A DNA stretch of 18,673 nucleotides from JBCBWG01 sp964579305. Lineage in GTDB: Bacteria; Pseudomonadota; Alphaproteobacteria; Rhizobiales; Hyphomicrobiaceae. Below are positions 15,309 through 18,673 of the stretch, one piece after another; position 1 is the stretch's first letter; every line of letters starts with the position of its first letter. The notes under the pieces are model-generated. The model searched no databases. It saw only the letters and a program-made list of their open reading frames with translations, and was not told the origin of the DNA. The stretch lies in contig CAZOGY010000076.1 of the NCBI GenBank assembly GCA_964579305.1, positions 1-18,673 on the forward strand, given 5' to 3'. A program made the translations under genes and the position numbers.

Positions 15309-15649
15309 TCCGTCGTTTTGTTGTGTTGCGGGCGCTCCGAATGCAGCGTCCGGCCTATAACGTTTCTCGTTGATGATTTCAGCAACCGGATGTCGCTTGG
15401 GGCGCAAAGCCGGGTTGCCGAAATCGTGCCTGTGGACGCGAACGCGGCCCACGGCCGGCTGAAATGGCCGCACGCGTTAAGCTGGTTCTTGTCATAACCA
15501 CCGACACTAGCCGACTTCGATGACAGCTCAAAACAGCAGAATCGGGCCGTGTTCGGGCCTTGTCTCCGGCAAATGCAAGGCAGCGTTTCAGTCCGACGTT
15601 CAAATCGGTGTTTCGCTGCACGGGCAGGGCGGTCTGGTGGTGGTCAGCC
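15309..15649. other. Leader and promoter region of the MotA/OmpA-like pair
   Basis: This 341-base region lies between the phosphatase stop and the MotA-like start, both on the minus strand. Its main feature is an interrupted inverted repeat at 15375-15425. AT-rich candidates for a minus-strand promoter occur around 15485-15500 (TTATGACAAGAACC on the minus strand), but I could not define hexamers. No terminator for the phosphatase gene is evident. Confidence 0.5.
15375..15425 (-). other. Inverted repeat in the MotA-like gene leader
   Basis: GATTTC-A-GCAACC-GG (15375-15389) pairs with CC-G-GGTTGC-C-GAAATC (15410-15425) apart from one A/C mismatch and one bulged G, leaving a 20-base loop. It lies about 67 bases upstream of the likely start codon. 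In RNA it would form a 14-bp hairpin without a following U-run, so a leader structure or protein site is more likely than a terminator. It may be incidental. Confidence 0.4.
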
Positions 15650-16438
15650 TCAGGCGGCTTTGAGCACATCGCGTAGGGCACGCTGGATTGTCGGCGCGCC
15701 GGCGATCACGCTGCCGGTTTCGAGCATTTCGTTTTGGCCGTCCGCGTCGGTCGTCAGCCCGCCGGCCTCTTTCACGAGCAAGATACCCGCGGCGATATCC
15801 CAGGGTTGCAGATTGTGTTCCCAAAACGCGTCGAACCGGCCTGCGGCCGTCCAGGCCAGATCAAGTGCGGCGGCCCCGGTGCGTCGGATTCCTGAGACAC
15901 GCGGCATCAGGGCGTCGAGTTCGCGCATGAACTGTTGATGGCCAGGGCGGCCGCGATGCGGAACGCCAGTGCCGATCACGCAGTCGTCGAGTTTGCGGCG
16001 GGCTGAAACGCGCAATCGGCGGTCGTTGAGAAACGCGCCTTTTCCCTTTTCGGCCGTAAAAATGTCTTGTGTGACCGGGTTCATGATGAGCGCCGCCACC
16101 AACTCGCCTTCGCGTTGCAATGCGATGGAGATCACGAAGAGCGGAATGCCATGCAGGAAGTTGGTGGTGCCATCGAGCGGGTCAACGATCCAGCAGTGGG
16201 AGTTGTCAGGGCCGGTGACTTGGCCGCGTTCTTCCATGAGGAAGCTGTAGCCAGGCCGGGCGCGCGACAATTCCGCAAACAGCGTTTCTTCGGCGCGATG
16301 ATCGGCAGCGGAGACGAAGTTGCCAGGCCCTTTGATTGAGACCTGCAGTTGTTCGACCTCTCCGAAGTCACGTGCGAGACCGCGCGCGGCTTTCCGGGCA
16401 GCGCCGGTCATGACGTTGATCAGCGCAGAGGCTGGCAT
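15650..16438 (-). CDS. Inositol monophosphatase family protein
   Basis: This 262-residue lithium-sensitive-phosphatase-fold enzyme should hydrolyse a phosphate monoester with Mg2+. Metal-site motifs are complete: Glu69-Glu70 in SFLMEERG, WIVDPLDGTTNFLHGIPLF at 83-101 with Asp86 and Asp89, and WDIAAG with Asp214. GTGVP, RRTGAAALDLAWTAAGRFDAFWE at 185-207 (in two segments) and KEAGG are typical of SuhB-like members. Substrates in this family include inositol phosphates, histidinol phosphate and PAP, and they cannot be told apart here. A SuhB-type role in rRNA antitermination is also possible. ATG at 16438 follows AAGGA. The Sel1 gene ends 161 bases upstream, with a palindromic repeat between them. 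Confidence 0.9.
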   Translation of the reverse strand: MPASALINVMTGAARKAARGLARDFGEVEQLQVSIKGPGNFVSAADHRAEETLFAELSRARPGYSFLMEERGQVTGPDNSHCWIVDPLDGTTNFLHGIPLFVISIALQREGELVAALIMNPVTQDIFTAEKGKGAFLNDRRLRVSARRKLDDCVIGTGVPHRGRPGHQQFMRELDALMPRVSGIRRTGAAALDLAWTAAGRFDAFWEHNLQPWDIAAGILLVKEAGGLTTDADGQNEMLETGSVIAGAPTIQRALRDVLKAA

Positions 16439-16542
16439 GGTTGCGTTCCTTTGTGGTGAGCCACAGGCGTGCCGCGGCGGCGTTATTTTGGGCGCGGCTC
16501 AAGAAGACTGAGGGTTGGCTCAGCGCGCGTTGTCACAAAGCC

Positions 16543-16603
16543 CTAGAGCATCATCCGATCTGTGAGTCGCAAAGCGATTCCGTAAGATCGGATATTGCTC
16601 TAG
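16543..16603 (-). repeat. Palindromic dispersed repeat, copy 2 (well preserved)
   Basis: This 61-base element is bounded by CTAGAGCA (16543-16550) and TGCTCTAG (16596-16603), which are exact inverted repeats. Inside these, ATCCGATCT (16553-16561) pairs exactly with AGATCGGAT (16585-16593), and the centre holds a TCGCAAAGCGA hairpin. Its reverse complement matches copy 1 at 4008-4067. The minus-strand CTAG at the right end supplies the TAG stop of the Sel1-repeat protein. In RNA it would be a strong hairpin between the Sel1 and phosphatase genes. Confidence 0.9.
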
Positions 16604-17757
16604 CCGTTGCGTTGAATGATGCCGACGGCTGCCTCGGCCAGGTAGGCGTCGGCGGCGCGCTCGGCTTGGGCACGGGTCTTTGCCGGCAAGCCAGCGACGA
16701 TGCGATCAAGGGCGGCGTCTTCGCTTCCATTCTGCTTGGCGATCAAACGCCAGGTCGCGCCGGCAACGGGATCGCGCGCGACGAGTGCGCCTTCGAAATA
16801 GAGGTGGGCCAATCGGTTTTGTGCGCCGGTGACGCCCTTGTTGGCGGCCGCTGTCAAGTATTTCACGATGTTGGGTTTGTCACGGTTGAGACCCTCGCCC
16901 TTCAAAAGCGCAACCGCGTATTCGTACTCAGCCTCTGTCAGGCCGCCGTTGGCCGCACGGCTGAGCCAGAGCGAGGCCAAATAGGCATCGGCAGAAACGC
17001 CTGTTCCGGTCCGATAGAGCGCGGCGAGGTCATATTGGGCACGTGCGATACCGTTTTCGGCTGCGTAATTCAGGTGCGCGGCTGCGCGTGCGGGGTTTTC
17101 AGGTTTGCCGGCGCCTGACAGGAACGCCAGCGCAAGATTGTAGTGGGCGTAGGCATGGCCTTGCCGGGCTGCGCGCTCAAAATAGGCGGCGGCTTGCGCG
17201 GGGTCTTTTTTGACGCCGTTGCCGGCAGCCAGAGCAACCCCGTAGGCAAAGATGCCTTCCACGTCGCCAAGCTCAGCGGCTTTGGCGTACCACTTGGCGG
17301 CTTGGGCCGGGTCCTTTGCCACGCCCAGGCCATTGGCATGCAACACGCCGAGCAGCGTATGTGCCTGCGGGCTGTTGTTGCCGACCTCCTGCTGCGCCAG
17401 ACGCGCTGCTTGCGTATAGAGGCCCATCTCAAACGCCATGTAAGCGGCGTTTTTGCCAGACGGAGAGGCAGATAACGGCCCAAGCTTTTTTTCCAAGCCG
17501 GGCAGCGGGCCCTGGATTGGCGAGCGGTTTGCGGCGCGCCGCCGGTTCGCGCTGGCTTGAGGGGCTGATTGCCGGCTTTGCGGCGTCACGCGCGGTCGGC
17601 TGACGCTTCCCGTCTGAGGTGCCGCTGGCGCGCGCTGGCTCCAGGAACTCGTCTCGGCCATGCTGTTGCCAGACGCGGCGACCTCCAGAACAACCGCCAC
17701 GGCGCCTGCCGCTAATGCGAGCCGTGCGCGGTGATCCTTGCAGCGTGTTTTGCTCAT
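16600..17757 (-). CDS. Exported or membrane-anchored Sel1-repeat protein
   Basis: This 385-residue protein begins with a basic N-terminus and a hydrophobic segment at about 11-30 (signal peptide or anchor). A disordered Pro/Gln/Ser/Arg-rich stretch at 37-95 follows. Residues about 131-345 contain some six Sel1-type repeats of roughly 36 residues, for example AHTLLGVLHANGLGV, AKWYAKAAELGD, IFAYGVALAAGNGV, AAYFERAARQGH and RLAHLYFEGALVA. Sel1 repeats form an alpha-solenoid used for protein contacts, often at the envelope. ATG at 17757 overlaps the ThiE-like stop by four bases (ATGA) and follows GGGGAG, so the two genes are probably co-translated. The TAG stop lies inside palindromic repeat copy 2. 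Its partner is unknown. Confidence 0.88.
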   Translation of the reverse strand: MSKTRCKDHRARLALAAGAVAVVLEVAASGNSMAETSSWSQRAPAAPQTGSVSRPRVTPQSRQSAPQASANRRRAANRSPIQGPLPGLEKKLGPLSASPSGKNAAYMAFEMGLYTQAARLAQQEVGNNSPQAHTLLGVLHANGLGVAKDPAQAAKWYAKAAELGDVEGIFAYGVALAAGNGVKKDPAQAAAYFERAARQGHAYAHYNLALAFLSGAGKPENPARAAAHLNYAAENGIARAQYDLAALYRTGTGVSADAYLASLWLSRAANGGLTEAEYEYAVALLKGEGLNRDKPNIVKYLTAAANKGVTGAQNRLAHLYFEGALVARDPVAGATWRLIAKQNGSEDAALDRIVAGLPAKTRAQAERAADAYLAEAAVGIIQRNG

Positions 17758-18395
17758 GCGACCGGCTCCCCAGCTTGTGCAATCGCGTCCAGGCCCGCGC
17801 GCAGCCAAGCGACGGTGTCGGCGGCGCTGGCTCCAGCTGGACATGTCAGAGCGACAAAATCTGCGCCCGCAGCGGCAATCGCCGCGATCTCGTCGATGGT
17901 TTCAGCACCGAAGGCCACGCAGGGCACTTCGAATATTTCCGACCACCAGGCGATGCGTTCAATGGTGTTGGTCAAGGCGTCGGCGCGATCGTCCTCTGCT
18001 TCGATCGCGGTGTCGAACGCCACATAATCCGCGCCGGCCTCTCCAGCTTCCATCGCGTCGTGCCGCAACGGGCCGACGGTGACGCCGACGATTGCGCGGC
18101 CACCGACGATCTCGCGCGCGTCTTCGTAGCCGGGCGTAACAGCGCTCAGCGGCACGTGCACACCGTCTGCGCCGAGCGCGCGGGCCATGGCCGCATCTTG
18201 CTCGATCAGGGCGGCGGTGCCGGCGGCCTGCAATGTCGCGACCATGGCGCGCGTGACGTCCAGGTCGTGGCGCTCGGCGCCTGCGGCCGGCTTGATCAGC
18301 GCGGAAGGGATCGCGACGGCGGCGAGGATGGCGTCGAGCCGGTCGCGCATGGCCGGCGTCGCTTCGAGCACGAGATAAAGTTGCGGTGTTGTCAT
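17754..18395 (-). CDS. Divergent ThiE-like (thiamine phosphate synthase family) protein
   Basis: This 213-residue TIM-barrel protein looks like a thiamine phosphate synthase/TenI relative. It has the starting strand QLYLVLEAT, a central LGADGVHVPLSAVTPG corresponding to ADGVHLGQxD, then VGVTVGPLRHDAMEAGEAGADYVAF, and finally VPCVAFGAETIDEIAAIAAAGADFVAL. Several residues expected in true ThiE are replaced. The NDR before the barrel centre reads EQD, the GQxD motif reads PLS, the SxH loop reads TVG, and the FxTxTK phosphate loop is FDTAIE. Synthesis of thiamine phosphate is therefore doubtful, and a paralogous role is more likely. ATG at 18395 follows AAGGAT; the open frame extends to 18575. 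It overlaps the Sel1 start. Confidence 0.75.
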   Translation of the reverse strand: MTTPQLYLVLEATPAMRDRLDAILAAVAIPSALIKPAAGAERHDLDVTRAMVATLQAAGTAALIEQDAAMARALGADGVHVPLSAVTPGYEDAREIVGGRAIVGVTVGPLRHDAMEAGEAGADYVAFDTAIEAEDDRADALTNTIERIAWWSEIFEVPCVAFGAETIDEIAAIAAAGADFVALTCPAGASAADTVAWLRAGLDAIAQAGEPVA

Positions 18396-18420
18396 GATCC
18401 TTGCCCGGGGGTCCTTGCCC

Positions 18421-18459
18421 GCTGCCCTTGGCCGTTGCCCTTGGTCGTTGCCATGTGGC
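18421..18459 (-). repeat. 13-bp short tandem repeat in the ThiE-like gene leader
   Basis: GCTGCCCTTGGCC (18421-18433) and GTTGCCCTTGGTC (18434-18446) are two nearly identical 13-base units, followed by a partial third beginning GTTGCC. On the minus strand each unit gives an AAGGGC. Two further AAGG runs follow at similar spacing, the last being the ribosome-binding site of the ThiE-like gene. Confidence 0.5.
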
Positions 18460-18627
18460 AGGCGGCGCCCGCTCTGGCGGCCAAATCCGGCAGAACGGTG
18501 ATCTGGGATCGCTGCCTGCAAGCGTGGCGCAATGCAAGCGCGAAGACATGTCGCCGTGTGGTGCCGCCGCGCCATGCCGGCGATCCGTGGTATGTCGAAA
18601 TCACCCGCGCGAGATCAGGCGAGCATC

Positions 18628-18673
18628 ATGGCTGACGTTTTTATTTCGTATTCGAAGGCACGCAAGGCGGAGG
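18628..18673 (+). CDS. N-terminus of a TIR-domain-like protein, cut by the right edge
   Basis: The last 46 bases encode MADVFISYSKARKAE from an ATG at 18628, with AGGCGAG about six bases upstream. The DVFISYS motif with a following Lys/Ala run is the classic first strand and box 1 of TIR domains. In bacteria these domains are NAD+-cleaving enzymes or signalling modules, often in defence or effector proteins. Only 15 codons are visible, so domain order and function beyond this are unknown. The gene is divergent from the ThiE-like gene with a 232-base gap. Confidence 0.65.
   Translation, partial: MADVFISYSKARKAE

Noticed and set aside
17619..18635. 338-codon plus-strand open frame
   Set aside because: It is antisense to the Sel1 and ThiE-like genes, with Cys/Arg/Gly-rich shadow composition and no motifs.

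Overview
This GC-rich window (about 60% or more by eye) reads as chromosomal DNA of an alphaproteobacterium, most likely in the Hyphomicrobiales/Rhizobiales. The basis is protein character and gene order: a cysteine-free L31 protein beside an MsbA-like exporter, a complete phn operon, and a MotA/OmpA - inositol monophosphatase - Sel1 - ThiE-like block. No rRNA, tRNA, CRISPR array or insertion sequence was found.

Region 1 (1-5044) is housekeeping and small exported proteins. It holds a possible gene tail at the left edge, rpmE (minus), a fused ABC exporter (plus), a glutathione S-transferase-like protein (plus), an exported EF-hand protein (minus) and a His/Arg/Trp-rich exported protein (minus). 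Two clear rho-independent terminators punctuate it (4070-4100 and 4680-4718). A palindromic repeat copy lies at 4008-4067.

Region 2 (5305-12903) is the phosphonate C-P lyase locus. phnG-H-I-J-K-L-M-N are all on the plus strand and tightly packed, with overlapping or nearly touching stops and starts. They encode the lyase core (PhnG, PhnH, PhnI, and PhnJ with its full set of four cysteines), the two ABC-type ATPases (PhnK, PhnL), the triphosphate pyrophosphohydrolase (PhnM) and ribose 1,5-bisphosphokinase (PhnN). Together they should turn alkylphosphonates into hydrocarbon plus phosphoribosyl pyrophosphate. A hexapeptide-repeat acetyltransferase of the phn-associated type is divergent from phnG, and the gap between them carries an operator-like palindrome. 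No phnF regulator, phnCDE transporter or phnP lies in the window.

Region 3 (13215-18395) is a minus-strand block. Transcribed right to left it holds a divergent ThiE-like protein, a Sel1-repeat protein, an inositol monophosphatase-family protein, a MotA/TolQ/ExbB-like channel and an OmpA/MotB-like peptidoglycan-binding partner. A second copy of the palindromic repeat sits between the Sel1 and phosphatase genes and contains the Sel1 stop codon.

The right edge cuts a plus-strand gene after 15 codons; its beginning looks like a TIR domain.

The points most worth a second look are the palindromic repeat family, unusual insertions in the exporter and PhnI, the operator-like site upstream of phnG, the active-site-poor ThiE-like protein, the ion-driven MotA/OmpA pair, and the truncated TIR gene. 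I saw no strong evidence of a wholly new system.
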